From Gonatopus flavifemur (Eukaryota > Arthropoda > Insecta > Hymenoptera > Dryinidae), in assembly GCA_018340375.1 (NCBI GenBank), contig JAFFJZ010000001.1, forward strand, positions 46,616,001 to 46,680,000: DNA of 64,000 nt, in the 5' to 3' direction. The notes below the pieces were generated by a model that worked only from the letters and a program-made list of their open reading frames with translations, was not told where the DNA came from and did not search any database. This document shows positions 44,470 through 54,694 of the stretch, in pieces (within the stretch, counting starts at the first letter, position 1; each line of letters opens with the position of its first letter). A program made the position numbers and the translations under genes.

Positions 44470-44960
44470 TTCAGTTCACGTGCATTTATCTCAAATCGTT
44501 AAAGAAGTCGGACGTAGGAAGGATGCAGGGAGAAAAGGGCGTCGGCTGGTGGCGACAGTACTCCCCAATGCAGACATCGTAGTGATAGCAGGAGTAGTAG
44601 TGGTGGTAGTAGTAGTAGTAGTATTAGTAACAAGCAGCAGTAGCAATGGTGGTCGTAGTACCGACAACAGCAGCAGCAGAAGCGATAGCAATGATGGTAG
44701 TAGTAGTGGTAGTAATGGCAGTAGTGGCAGAAGTAGTGGTAGTAGTAGCAGTAGCGGTAACAGCAACAACAGCAGCACTCGGTACACCAGGCCAATCGCG
44801 CCTGTGGGATCCCCGGGAGCTGCAATTGCCATTAACTACGCGCGCCACCGGATAATTGCTCGCGTGCAGCCGACACGGCGTTCACGTGTTGTATAGGTAA
44901 AGGTACAGATATAGATATAGACGACGCATTGCTATGTAGTTTTACGGCTGAAATATCCTC
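44470..44960. other. GC-richer island with compound trinucleotide repeat
   Basis: Between 44580 and 44785 the plus strand is a compound GTA/GTG/GCA repeat (GTAGTAGTAGTAGTATTAGT, AGCAGCAGCAG). Long frames on both strands encode only runs of Ser, Val, Leu or Tyr and are explained by the repeat. The flanks are richer in CpG than average. A regulatory or untranslated role is possible but not shown. Confidence 0.5.
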
Positions 44961-45579
44961 TGACGTTATACGGCAATAGCAACGTTCATGACGATCATGG
45001 AACGAATGACGAACGAATATATTGATGCTTGAAGTGAATAGTAATCATGCATCGCTTCGAATCTCTCTGCTGTTTTTTCTTCTATAAAGATTCGAATCCA
45101 ATTAGACATTGACATTCAGGAAAACTGTACAGCATTTTTGGAAATCATGTAAAAAATACTGAAATCTTTTTCTTCTATTGACATTCGTAAATATATATCG
45201 ACGTTCTCGATTGTATTCATTGATTCTCGAAACAGTAAACGACTTCGAAGTACTTTTGGGAAGAACATTCAACGGATGAAATTAATATATTTTGGAAAGT
45301 AAGTATGTGAATATTGGGACACTTCTGAAAATATGAAAATTGATCACCTATCTTTGAACTGATATAGAATGATTTGTAATTCAGTTCCTCCGTTTGTGAT
45401 TACTGAAGTATCAATCGTCGCGAGGAAGTGAAGAGTCTTTTCATCTGTGGAAGTTCAGATTACCTGAGAATAGAAAGCCAAATGATATCTTCAAAAGCGA
45501 ATGGGGAAAGAAACTCAAGAAAAATTGAAGAATCTATCATTAACATCAGTAACATCAGCACTTTAGAGGAACATCAACC
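44961..45579. other. AT-rich DNA, nothing recognised
   Basis: No gene or repeat structure is visible. Confidence 0.4.
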
Positions 45580-46260
45580 TCCTTCGCGTACTAGTTTTTC
45601 GAACTTGAGAAAATCGTTTCGTTATATCTTGACAGCAAGTTATATAGGTAAAAAAATTCGTTCTTCGATTCCTTGGCAGCGGTTTTTTTGGTCCATGAAG
45701 TCACCCTTAAATCATACACCCACCCGTATTTCGTTTCCAACAAGGGCGAAGAAATGTTCTTTCAACATTACACGAATATGAACGAAAGGTTAGGAACGGA
45801 GCACTATTTCTCAGCCCCTTCGTTCGATTCGAAGGCGAAACCGTTTCCTCCCTCTGTCCTGTTTTTTTACTCGATTTCCGATCCAGAATCCTCGAGAATG
45901 GAGAATTTCTTGGGTCCAGCACGAAAGTACTGGTATTGGTCGGGTAAGCTTAAGTGGCCGATTTATGCGTTGTCACGTGTCGTGCCCTTACCAGACCGAA
46001 TCACCCTTTTCCACCCTTCTCCGTCATTCGGATAAGAGAAGAGAGGGTCGAAGAAACCTACTCCTTTCTCTGTCTTTCCTTTTTCTTTTCTGTCGGTCGA
46101 TGGGTCGCCGAGACGGTCGCTTTCCACTCTATCAGAGAAAAAGCGAGGATAGTAGAAGGGTGCGGATGCCCTCGAGGCACGGCGACGAGGGTGCGTCAAC
46201 TGTTGCTCGATTTCACAAACTTTTCAATCACAACAGGAAAAACTCTGTAGCGATAACAAC
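45580..46260. other. GC-richer island, no gene proven
   Basis: Composition rises in G and C from about 45790, with several overlapping frames of 70-120 codons on both strands, none with a recognisable domain. Overlap on both strands points to base composition rather than coding. Confidence 0.35.
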
Positions 46261-47079
46261 GTCAGGGTATATTTTCTTGTACTTATAGCGTCAGCTGAAT
46301 TTCTTCGGTACCCGAAAATTCATATCATTCGATTAGTGTTCGCAGATCATCAGAATTGCACTGTTTCACAACGATCGGATCAGATAGAATTTGTTTCATT
46401 GTTTGAGTTCAAAGAAACGATTCCCTTGAAACTTGTTGGATCCATCGCAATCGATTTTTCTCTTCACGCTTGAGAACGAAGTTTATTGTGTTCGGGTCAT
46501 TTAAATTCCTAAACCGTAGGATGAATTGTACAACGAAAAAAACAGAAAGGGATTAGTTCTCGATTTCTACACAAATCAGAGACAATCGATCGATTCTTCC
46601 TTGATTATTCCTCTGTAAACAACGAAGTTAGGTGAAAAAGAGGGAGAGGGAAAACACATTCTGACAGATTTAATTAACGCACCATTCGACCGACCTCTTC
46701 CTCTACTACGTTTTCCATCCATTGAACATGTTCTCGTGCTTTTTTTTTACCTTTTTTCCCCATTTAACGTACGCATTCTTCGTGAAATTCGGTCACAAGA
46801 TACTCCCTACAATTCGATTCGAATTAATCGTAAAACCGAATGATCATTAGGGTATAATGTTATTATCCTTCTACAAGAAGCTGAGAAATTCGCATATATG
46901 GTTTCATAGTTCATTCATTTTTGGAGAGAAAATGTTTTACGCCTCGATGTCATTGACATAGGTACCGCTAAATTGCCGTCAAAGATATATCTCAAAATTA
47001 GGCATGGCATTCTTGATAATTCAAATCAAACACATGACTGTTTTAACTGGGAATATCAGTATTTCATTTCACGACAGTG
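46261..47079. other. AT-rich DNA, nothing recognised
   Basis: No gene or repeat structure is visible. Confidence 0.45.
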
Positions 47080-47396
47080 CCCAAGTAGCACCAGAATATA
47101 CTATGAACGTTCTTAGAATATTCGAAATATGTTCTATGTACACTCCGAGAGACCGTTTCATATGTGTTATGCATATTCATCGAACGTATATAATCGAATA
47201 TACGACGGTACGTCAATCGAACGTCGATTGAATGAATATCGTACATTTCGAATGTACTATGTACGTTCTACGGATATTTAAAACGGTCTCATTCGAATAT
47301 TCCATGAACTTTCATCATACGTTTTTCCTATCTCATTCGTACATTGTACGGACGTTTCTATCTCCTACATACTTTGAACTTCTGTTGCTGCTTGGG
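47080..47396. mobile_element. CCCAAGTAGC-ended element with CGAATATTC/GTACGTTC words, TG duplication
   Basis: Ends CCCAAGTAGCACCAGAA and TTCTGTTGCTGCTTGGG are inverted. TG flanks both sides (47078-47079 and 47397-47398). Core words TTCGAATAT, GAACGTA, GTACGTTC and TCGAACGT recur on both strands. Confidence 0.85.
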
Positions 47397-47659
47397 TGAC
47401 TTTTGAATATTTATTTGTTTTCAAATAAGATGTCAGAAATTTGATTTACGACATTTAACTTGAAAAGATGGATCATATCGATGATTTCTCATCACAACAC
47501 ACATTTTGAATACATTCTTCCTGTTCTCCACTCGGATGTTGACGTGATAGTGGTAATTCGTGGTTATGTTTCTACATATAAGTCTCAAACATTGTTGTTT
47601 GCTAATCAAACACGTCATATCTTGAATCAAAACGTATTTTTGTATTTTGAATGTAATTA
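47397..47659. other. Spacer between two CCCAAGTAGC elements
   Basis: AT-rich, no recognised feature. Confidence 0.4.
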
Positions 47660-47862
47660 CCCAAGTAGCACAAGAACATTTCAAACATTCTGCGTTTATT
47701 CCGTGCTCGTGCATAGAATGCGCAGATGGGACTGTTTTGGATAAATTCGAAGAATATACTTATCCAAAACAGTCTCATTCGAAGATTCTAAGAATCTTCA
47801 TGAAACATGCTCAAAACTTCCAAGAACTTTCGTGGCATTTCTAATCTGTTGTGCTACTTGCC
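47660..47862. mobile_element. Second CCCAAGTAGC-ended element with a different core
   Basis: Ends CCCAAGTAGCACAAGAACAT and TTGTGCTACTTG match those at 47080-47396, but the last bases of the right end are changed to CC. The core differs: TCCAAAACAGTC/GACTGTTTTGGA and GAAGATTCTAAGAATCTTC mirrored words. Target duplication not clear. Confidence 0.7.
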
Positions 47863-48086
47863 CATACAGTACCGGAAGGTTTTTTGAAGGTCCTGAAAAC
47901 GTACTTGGTTACAAAGGGAACGTGCGGATAACGTCTGAGGATGTTCTAAGAACGTCACATTTATGTCCCAGGGACATGCAAATGTCCCGTTTAGTTCCAT
48001 TCATGTCCACCGTGTGATTTTGTGTTTTTGAAGGGTAGTCTTCATGAAAGGACGTTTGGAAGACATGGCGAGAACATCCCGTAGTA
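47863..48086. repeat. Region of ATGTCCC/GGACAT and GAACGT words
   Basis: TATGTCCCAGGGACATGCA, ATGTCCC, GTCCACC and GGACGT recur at 47960-48060. No ends are clear. Confidence 0.4.
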
Positions 48087-49151
48087 CACGGAAAAAAAGG
48101 ACTTAGGCATATGAGCTATTTTTGCGTAGTTGTATAAGAGATAGTTGTGAAAATAAATATCTGTCTGAAATAGTTCGTGAGTTCTCACAACTATTTCTAA
48201 TATCTGTCACAAGTGAATTATATAGTTGTGAAAAAGTAGCTGATCGAATAAGAGAAATAGCTACCTGATCTACTTTACTTTGAGATAGTTCGTGGAGCTA
48301 CTTCCCATTGCTCCCATCGTTACGCACGTAGTTCCTGCAGCAATGTGAATTTTGTTGAAAACAATCGAAACGCGGTGAACTCCCGCGTTATTCATTGAGG
48401 TTACCTGTCGTGGTTACCGTGTAAATATTTCATTTTATAATATTTTCAATACATATTCGTGTCAAATTACTAATTTTCAAAAACCTCGTATGTCCAATTT
48501 TACTTTCGGAATTAAATGACTGATCATTTGTAGAATGATAAATCCTCTTTATGTATACTCTGAGTATATGAAAATACACAATCAAAACGATCAAAACATA
48601 TCCAAGGCTTTTTTTACGATATAATCAGCGTTGTCGGTTTAGCTGCGATCATCAAGGCATAGGTTAGGTAGATTTAGGTATAGCGTATAGGTAGGTTATG
48701 ACAGGGATCCGAAACCCGAGGTAAGTTAACATTGGAACTTGAATGTTTCAACCACCTCCTCCCAAATCTATATGCATTGAACAAATATCACAATCGAAAA
48801 TAAATTTTTTTTTCGAAATTTACAATTAAATGTTGCAAAGAGTCGACGAGCACGTGCAGAAATAATAGAAGATTTTAACCTTAAACATCAAAACTGGCAC
48901 TGAAAATTTCTCTTCTCAATTAATAAAATAGTTCATCGACCTACATATATCGTCATACTTGATATTTTATGTAGATCCTGCATCTTAGAAAAGTAGTTGT
49001 AACAACTATTCGAGTTGATATCCCGACAATCTGGGGTACATCTAACAAAAGTACCTGCCACAACTACTTTCGTAGCTGGTCGAAAATCATCTACGTAAAG
49101 TAGTTGTAACAGCTAATTATTAGTTCGGAGAACTATTTTTTTTTCTCCGTG
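48087..49151. mobile_element. CACGGA-ended element with TAGTTGTNACAACTA words
   Basis: Ends CACGGAAAAAAAGGACTTAG and ACTATTTTTTTTTCTCCGTG. The words TAGTTGT, ACAACTA and AGTAGCT alternate at both ends (48130-48310 and 48990-49140). The middle (about 48320-48980) is single-copy, AT-rich. Left flank TA, right flank TG. Same word class as the outermost nest level at 31436-33112. Confidence 0.7.
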
Positions 49152-49495
49152 TGGACACAGGAATGGACAATTATTGATCATTCCCACCCAATCGCATCGG
49201 GTAATAATTGACCAGTTATTTATGAGTTTCGGTTAGCTAAGATTATGATCACCATTCCGAATATCGTTTTTAAAATGGGCTTATGATGAATTTACACAGC
49301 GTTCAGCATTTTTACGTTCAGAAACGTAAAATTGGAGTTCTAAAACTGAGTTTCGTTATTATCGCTCCTGGGACTATCAATTTTGAGCAGTGTTTTTCAC
49401 AGTGTAATTTTCAAACGCACAGAGAAAAGTTTATATCAAAGATTATTAGACACAGCATCGTACCTGTAGGGAATATCCGATTATGACGATAGGAA
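49152..49495. other. Spacer, nothing recognised
   Basis: AT-rich sequence with no recognised gene or repeat. Confidence 0.4.
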
Positions 49496-49875
49496 TCCTG
49501 GTGAAAAAACTTTCTCTGCAAATCTAAGAATGTCTCTGAATTCCACTGCAAAACTCGGAATTCCACTGAAAGACTCTGACAAACCCATAAAAGAATCTTA
49601 AAAAAACTCTGAAAACCTATGAAACTTTTTTCACATTCTGAAAAATTCTGAAAATCTCTGAGAAATTTTGAAAAACTCTCATTTATTGGGCACATTTTTA
49701 CACTGAAAATTTTTCTGAATAATATTTATGAATATATCTGAAAACTCTGCATTTTTTTTTTTAAATCACTGAGATTCCCTGAAAAGCCATGAACACCTCT
49801 TAAATTCTCTGAAAAACTCTTTATTGAAAATCTCTGAAAATTTCAGTGGTTTTCAGCGAAATTTTTCCACCAGGG
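49496..49875. mobile_element. CCCTGGTGG-class element with CTCTGAAAA core, AA duplication
   Basis: Left end TCCTGGTGAAAAAACTTTCT (first base changed) and right end GAAATTTTTCCACCAGGG are inverted. AA flanks both sides (49494-49495 and 49876-49877). Between them is a run of about 20 variants of CTCTGAAAA, nearly all in one orientation. The right end matches 42075-42325; the core does not. Confidence 0.8.
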
Positions 49876-49905
49876 AACTACAACTCTGTATTTTTTATAA
49901 TGAAA

Positions 49906-50690
49906 ATGGATGACAACAAGCTGCCAAGAATTTGTTTAAATAGACTACACAGATTACAACAATCCAATAACTCATCAATGGAATATAACTGGTGAGATCA
50001 ATTCAAAAATCTATTAGGATATAAATTATACACAGACCTGGGAAAAAATTTCAATTTACACTATTGGCAGGAGCACCTCGGAAGAGTCCTCAAGTTTATG
50101 GAGACTCAACTCAAACTGGAGGACTGTGTTGTGGCCAATGAGTGTACTTTTTCCAAAATCAGCCGGCCAGATTTCTTTCAAGTTCGAAGTACCTGAATTT
50201 AAGATGCTCTATTGAGATAACAAGGCTGATGGCAAAAATTAGGTTCACTGGGAAACATCACAGCACAATAATTATTGATAAAACCTTACACAAACTGAAT
50301 CCAACTGATAAGTGCACCATATGTAATGTGGATGACACGGAGTCTATAAAACATTTATTATAAACCAATAAGAAAACACTATTTGGATCCCATAATCGAC
50401 GAAACGATTTCAGCAACGAACAATGATAGGAGCAAGGATGAGTTAAAACTAGAAATTTTACTCAATCTAGGCTGTAGGAAAAATCTAGGGAGGCTCTATA
50501 ACTACGTTGAGCAAATACTAAGAATAAGAGCGTTTATAACAAATGAATGATTAATAATGTTGTAAAGCACAGAATTCATAATCAGGATTGTCGAATTATG
50601 TATACGGCTTCTCACTTGCTATGAAGAACTTGTAACCCCTCTATAAGCGCTAAAGTTATTATTATTATAAGTATATTATATCAACTCCTG
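49906..50690 (+). pseudogene. 3' end of a non-LTR retrotransposon, frameshifted
   Basis: A plus-strand reading from 49906 gives a protein-like sequence across at least two frameshifts and one in-frame TGA (49993): LYTDLGKNFNLHYWQEHL, then KYLNLRCSIEITRLMAKIRF, KCTICNVDDTESIKHLL, and after another shift LGRLYNYVEQILRIRAFITN with a stop near 50551. The CxxC...H pattern is like the zinc-knuckle tail that follows reverse transcriptase in R1/Jockey-type elements. The 3' end has TTATTATTATTATAAG near 50657, a possible short tail. The reverse transcriptase itself is absent: a typical 5' truncation. Confidence 0.75.
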
Positions 50691-51278
50691 TTACTCGATG
50701 TATCGAAATTCATACTTCGATAGATTTCTGTTGAGAATGGAAGATCGAGTTTCCCGGTTTGACATAAGAAATAGCACGACTAGTTTCATCTGATGATGTT
50801 CTCAAGAGATTCTTTGCGCTTTGTCCACTACTTTTCGACCTTCAATCTTCTTAACGGAAGTTTTGAAACGTTATTCAATTCTTTCCTTCTAAAGAATTCC
50901 ATTGAAAATTCCAAACTGGAATTTTAATCTCACGTGACAAAGTCTCAGGAAAACAATGATTTAGAACACAAATGAGTAATACACCCAAAGGAAATCCCGT
51001 TGCACAAAATTGCTTCTAAATGGAATGAGAAACTTATTAATATTTTGGTGAAATTATTACAACGCAAATTAGAAGTCCATTTTTTTCCACAGTCCGACGA
51101 GAAATTTGTCGCATGATCAAGTGATTCTAGTCTATGCCTTGCTAAGGCATGTCTGATCGTTTCGAAATCAAGATCGGAGTGAGTTGCCAATAATGTTATT
51201 CCAATCAGAGTCCGATAAGGTTACAGTATCAGGTCTTGACCAGGCCCTCATATATTTGCCTTGAGTAGGCGTGGTAAC
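50691..51278. other. AT-rich DNA, nothing recognised
   Basis: No gene or repeat structure is visible. Confidence 0.4.
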
Positions 51279-51676
51279 CCACGCAAAAATTGACGGATGG
51301 TCCAGTACTGGCTCGATACAGGCTGCCAGTGTGCAACCGTTGGCGGCCTGTGTCGGTCGGACTACGGAATGATAACGCCAAATAACTCTGATCCGGTACC
51401 GGTTACCAACATCAATTCAGTACTGGAAATCAGTGTGGTTCCGACATTGAGAACTAATACCACTAGTATTGATCACTATTCAAGTACCGACGACTGTTAC
51501 TCAACCGTTATTTGCGCTGTTGTAACTTTGGAAGGTTTTGAATGCATTATCAAAATTTCTGCACTAGGGGGAATTTAGAGTGAAATTTACTATTGTATCA
51601 TAGGCTGACCGTCAGCGGTTGCAAACTGGCAGCCTGTATCAAGCCGGTACTGGACCATTCGTCAATTTCTACGTGG
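51279..51676. mobile_element. Element with long inverted ends and GGTACC/CAGTACTG words
   Basis: From CCACGCAAAAATTGACGGAT through GGTCCAGTACTGGCTC, CAGGCTGCCAGT and TGCAACCG the left arm is mirrored by the right arm ending GACCATTCGTCAATTTCTAC then GTGG; arms are about 75-90 bp. The centre has GGTACCGGTTACC-like words. Exact ends are uncertain. Confidence 0.7.
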
Positions 51677-51699
51677 CCAATTAAGTCTTCTCTCAAACC

Positions 51700-52215
51700 A
51701 CACGAGATATTTATTCAGATTGGTTCGGTACCGAATCAACGTTGGAGGCCAACGCTTGCGTACTAAAATTGTGCAGTTGTTAATCCATACTGAGGACTCA
51801 ATTTCTTAGATTCAAAGAAAATTTTTTTGCCCTCATTCTGGTAAATCTTGTTTTCAATGAGAAGAATTTTATTCATTGAAATGGAAAAATTTTCCATTGA
51901 ATTGAAATCATATTCTTCGAATTTAGAAAAGAATATATTTTTGTGTCAATTTGAAAATTCTTGGTTCTAATTTGATGAAACTTTTCTCCATTGAACTGAA
52001 TCTTCGTCCTTGGAAAAAAGATTTATTAGAATGAGGGCAAAGAAAATTTTCTTCTAATCTAAGAAATTGGGTTCTCAGTGCAACATTGGTGGAAAAGTGG
52101 TCAATAACGGTTGGTTCAAATCTCGAACCAGTAACGACACGAACTCAAAATGAAGTTGGTTAAGTACCAATTCGTTCGTCACCATCGGCTCAGTACCGGA
52201 ATTTGTACGTGGGAA
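51700..52215. repeat. GGTTCGGTACCGA word region split by an insertion
   Basis: GGTTCGGTACCGAATC near 51722 and AGTACCAATTCG, CAGTACCGG near 52170-52200 are the same kind of words on either side of the element at 51788-52080. Ends were not fixed. Confidence 0.5.
51788..52080. mobile_element. Nested CACTGAG-ended element with GAATTTTCC/TTGAA words
   Basis: Left end TACTGAGGACTCAATTTCTT and the complement of the right end CACTGAGAACCCAATTTCTT are inverted. The arms continue through AGATT.AAAGAAAATTTT and TTTGCCCTCATTCT. The core has CATTGAAATGGAAAAATTTT-type words. Confidence 0.7.
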
Positions 52216-52450
52216 CGTATGAAAGTATGTATGTGCAACCAGGTCAGAAGATATGTGCCTCATCGAGATTTGATGCATTATCCCAACATGAAATATTGAT
52301 TTCTAGACACAGACCGTGACGAAGATGGCTGACCGTTGGGCTATGTCTTTATCGGGGCCTGCTAGGGTCGCTTCCAGTATAGACTTTACCATACATAATA
52401 TACTACAAAGTCACCCTAGGTCTCATAGTCAAGGCCACATCAGACCCTTC
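52216..52450. other. Spacer, nothing recognised
   Basis: No gene or clear repeat. Confidence 0.35.
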
Positions 52451-53388
52451 TCCAGAAAACAAAATGGGTCCATGATTGTACAATCATGGATGCTTCGAAG
52501 TCGTTCACGATTCCACAATTAACTGTATGAGAAGTGAACACATTATTGACCAATGATGATGATTTCAGACTACTGCATGATGTATCTATCATTGTACTAC
52601 CCTCAGTACATCACGTGTAGTTCACAAACATACTTTGATTGTATCATTAAGACTTCCTAATGCCAAAAATTGTTCGTAATATCATTTCTCAGCATCTACG
52701 ACACACGAGAAATCCAAATTTATGTTCATTGCAGAGTTCAGTCTTTAGTATGAATTCAGTTATCATCTATTCCAAATTATTTTATTAAAACAGTCGGCGC
52801 GAAATTTTATTCACTTCTTCTGATGCTTGAATGCTCTGAAACCTCCCAGATAGAAAAATTTCTCAATAATGGCAACATACTAGTAATAGTGACACGCATG
52901 CGAAGAAATGTTCGTATCATGTTGTCAAGGTGTTTCCGCAAAAAGCATTGTTATTGTTGGCAAACCGAGGTGATGACACCATATTGAACACATCATGTTC
53001 ACATTTTATGCATTATCGCAAGCTGAGCGAACTTCATGATAGTATGTTCACGGCTCGCTATGTTACCAAATATTCAGAACATGTTTTTCTATCTGGGCTT
53101 TTACTTTCAATCAAATCTAAAATACGATAGTACATTAAATTCTTCTATGCATCAATGCAAAATCACAAATTGATGCAGAATTGTACAATTAATAATATGA
53201 GACGTGTACACATTATCGTACGATCATTCGTAAATTACATGCAACTGTTGCGCATCAATTATTGTACAATGATTGGTGATATTCACATATCGGCTATTCT
53301 AATAGTACAACCATTTCTCAATTGTTCATGCATCACTTTGTGTTCATCAGATTAGACGATCGTAGACTCGTTAGTTTTGCTTTCTGGG
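52451..53388. mobile_element. CCAGAAA-ended element with ATTGTACAAT words
   Basis: CCAGAAAACAAAA near 52452 is roughly the inverse of TTTTGCTTTCTGGG at 53375-53388. The palindromes ATGATTGTACAATCAT, ATTGTACAATTAAT, CGTACGATC and ATGCATC recur at 52460-52640 and 53140-53340. A CCCAGATAG element sits inside at 52845-53097. Outer ends are tentative. Confidence 0.5.
52845..53097. mobile_element. Nested CCCAGATAG-ended element with AACATG words, CT duplication
   Basis: Ends CCCAGATAGAAAAATTTCTC and ACATGTTTTTCTATCTGGG are inverted. CT flanks both sides (52843-52844 and 53098-53099). Core words ATGTT, AACATG, GAACA and CATGATAGTATG recur on both strands. Confidence 0.85.
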
Positions 53389-53679
53389 TCTGTATATTCG
53401 TATCGCAAAATACTCACCTGACGACAGATTGATTGAACTCACAAGGTTCTGTTCATGATAATGTCCCCAGCATTTTTTCTAGTCGGAACAAATTTAATCG
53501 TATTACATTGCATATCAAATCTATCAAATCATGTTTGATCCGATTGGAGTGAACAAAGTATTCTTCATCTTGTTATATCGAGAGAAGAATTAGGAAAAAA
53601 TTCATATGCAGAAGTAAAACGTAGTGACGTAAAACGGAGTGAAACCAAAGAAAGGAGAAATCATTATTCTTGAAACAAC
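53389..53679. other. Spacer, nothing recognised
   Basis: AT-rich sequence with no recognised feature. Confidence 0.35.
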
Positions 53680-54465
53680 CAGTCATTCTAGCTCCGATTT
53701 AGAAGCGACAAGAGCTTGGATTGGATATGTATTATATATACATGTACGTATCTATACATAGAACTCACATACACTCCAAAGTCTGGACTCTAGATGGAAG
53801 ATAGCTGTTCCTAGAGAGGCTAGGCCAGCCATAATCGCCATCCGCTACACCCTTCTCCACCCTCAAGACCTTCTGGCTTACTGTATCCTCTTTTCTTTCT
53901 CCCCGCTCATCCTCTTACTACGCTATCTCTCTTCCTTTTCCCTTGGGAATCCGCAATCCGCCGTCCACGATCTCGTCATCCGCCTTTTCTCTTTTCGTTT
54001 CTCTTTTGGTAGTCTCTCTTCCTCCTTCTCTTTCGCTTTCACGACTATGTCTTGTTCCCTTCTCTCCCGACCTCACCATCTTCTCTGGAGATCCCTCGGA
54101 TTTTACCTCTGTATTGTCCCTCGCTTTCGAATCGCCCCAGCAGGATAAATCCTCCCGAGGATCAGGCGCAAACGTCGTTTTTGTTTGTGATGTGCAGCGT
54201 TCACCCACTCACAAACATATATATATACCCGTACTTATACGGGAATCTCGTTGTGTCCTTGAACGTTTATTTTTTTTCATTTTTTTCCAGCAAAAAAGTT
54301 ACAAGCCTTTGTTTTATTTTCATATGTATTTCGTTTCTTCTCTACAATCTTCCGTGATATTTATGCAGCATAGTTGGAACATTTTATGGATTGAAGAGAC
54401 ATCGACTGTTCATCGTCATTCCAAAATCGAAGGATTTATTCAAAATTTATCAAACAAAAAAAGAA
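53680..54465. other. GC-richer, pyrimidine-rich island to about 54230, then AT-rich
   Basis: From 53830 to 54230 the plus strand is CT-rich with many CpG. The 179-codon plus-strand frame beginning at 53943 starts with Ser/Leu/Pro runs set by that composition, and the opposite strand is open as well (53918-54208), so I do not call a gene. A TATATATATACCC stretch follows at 54220. Confidence 0.35.
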
Positions 54466-54694
54466 CACGGAGAAAAATATAATAATGGTTATCAGACAAA
54501 GTATAGTAATCGAAGGACACAATTCATTGTGGCGTCGAATACTATACATCTATCAGTGTTCAGCAGAAATATAGTAATTGTTACGAGAGTTATGATGAAT
54601 TATCATATACCGACTGTCATTTATCGTCATAATGAATCATATCCTCCGATTACTATATTTGTATGAAAATGGTTATCATATTTTTTTCTCCGTG
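54466..54694. mobile_element. CACGGAG-ended element with GGTTATCAT words
   Basis: Ends CACGGAGAAAAATATAATAA and ATCATATTTTTTTCTCCGTG are inverted, and TAATGGTTATCA / TGGTTATCATA are mirrored. Core words ATAGTAAT, ATTACTAT, ATGAATTATCAT recur. Right flank TA, left flank AA. Confidence 0.75.

Noticed and set aside
44480..44896. Long open frames on both strands, up to 138 codons
   Set aside because: They are produced by the compound GTA/GCA repeat; all frames encode single-residue runs, and none shows a domain.
53918..54482. A 179-codon plus-strand frame
   Set aside because: It starts in CT-rich DNA with Ser/Leu/Pro runs, overlaps an open minus-strand frame, and extends into AT-rich DNA and the end of a miniature element.
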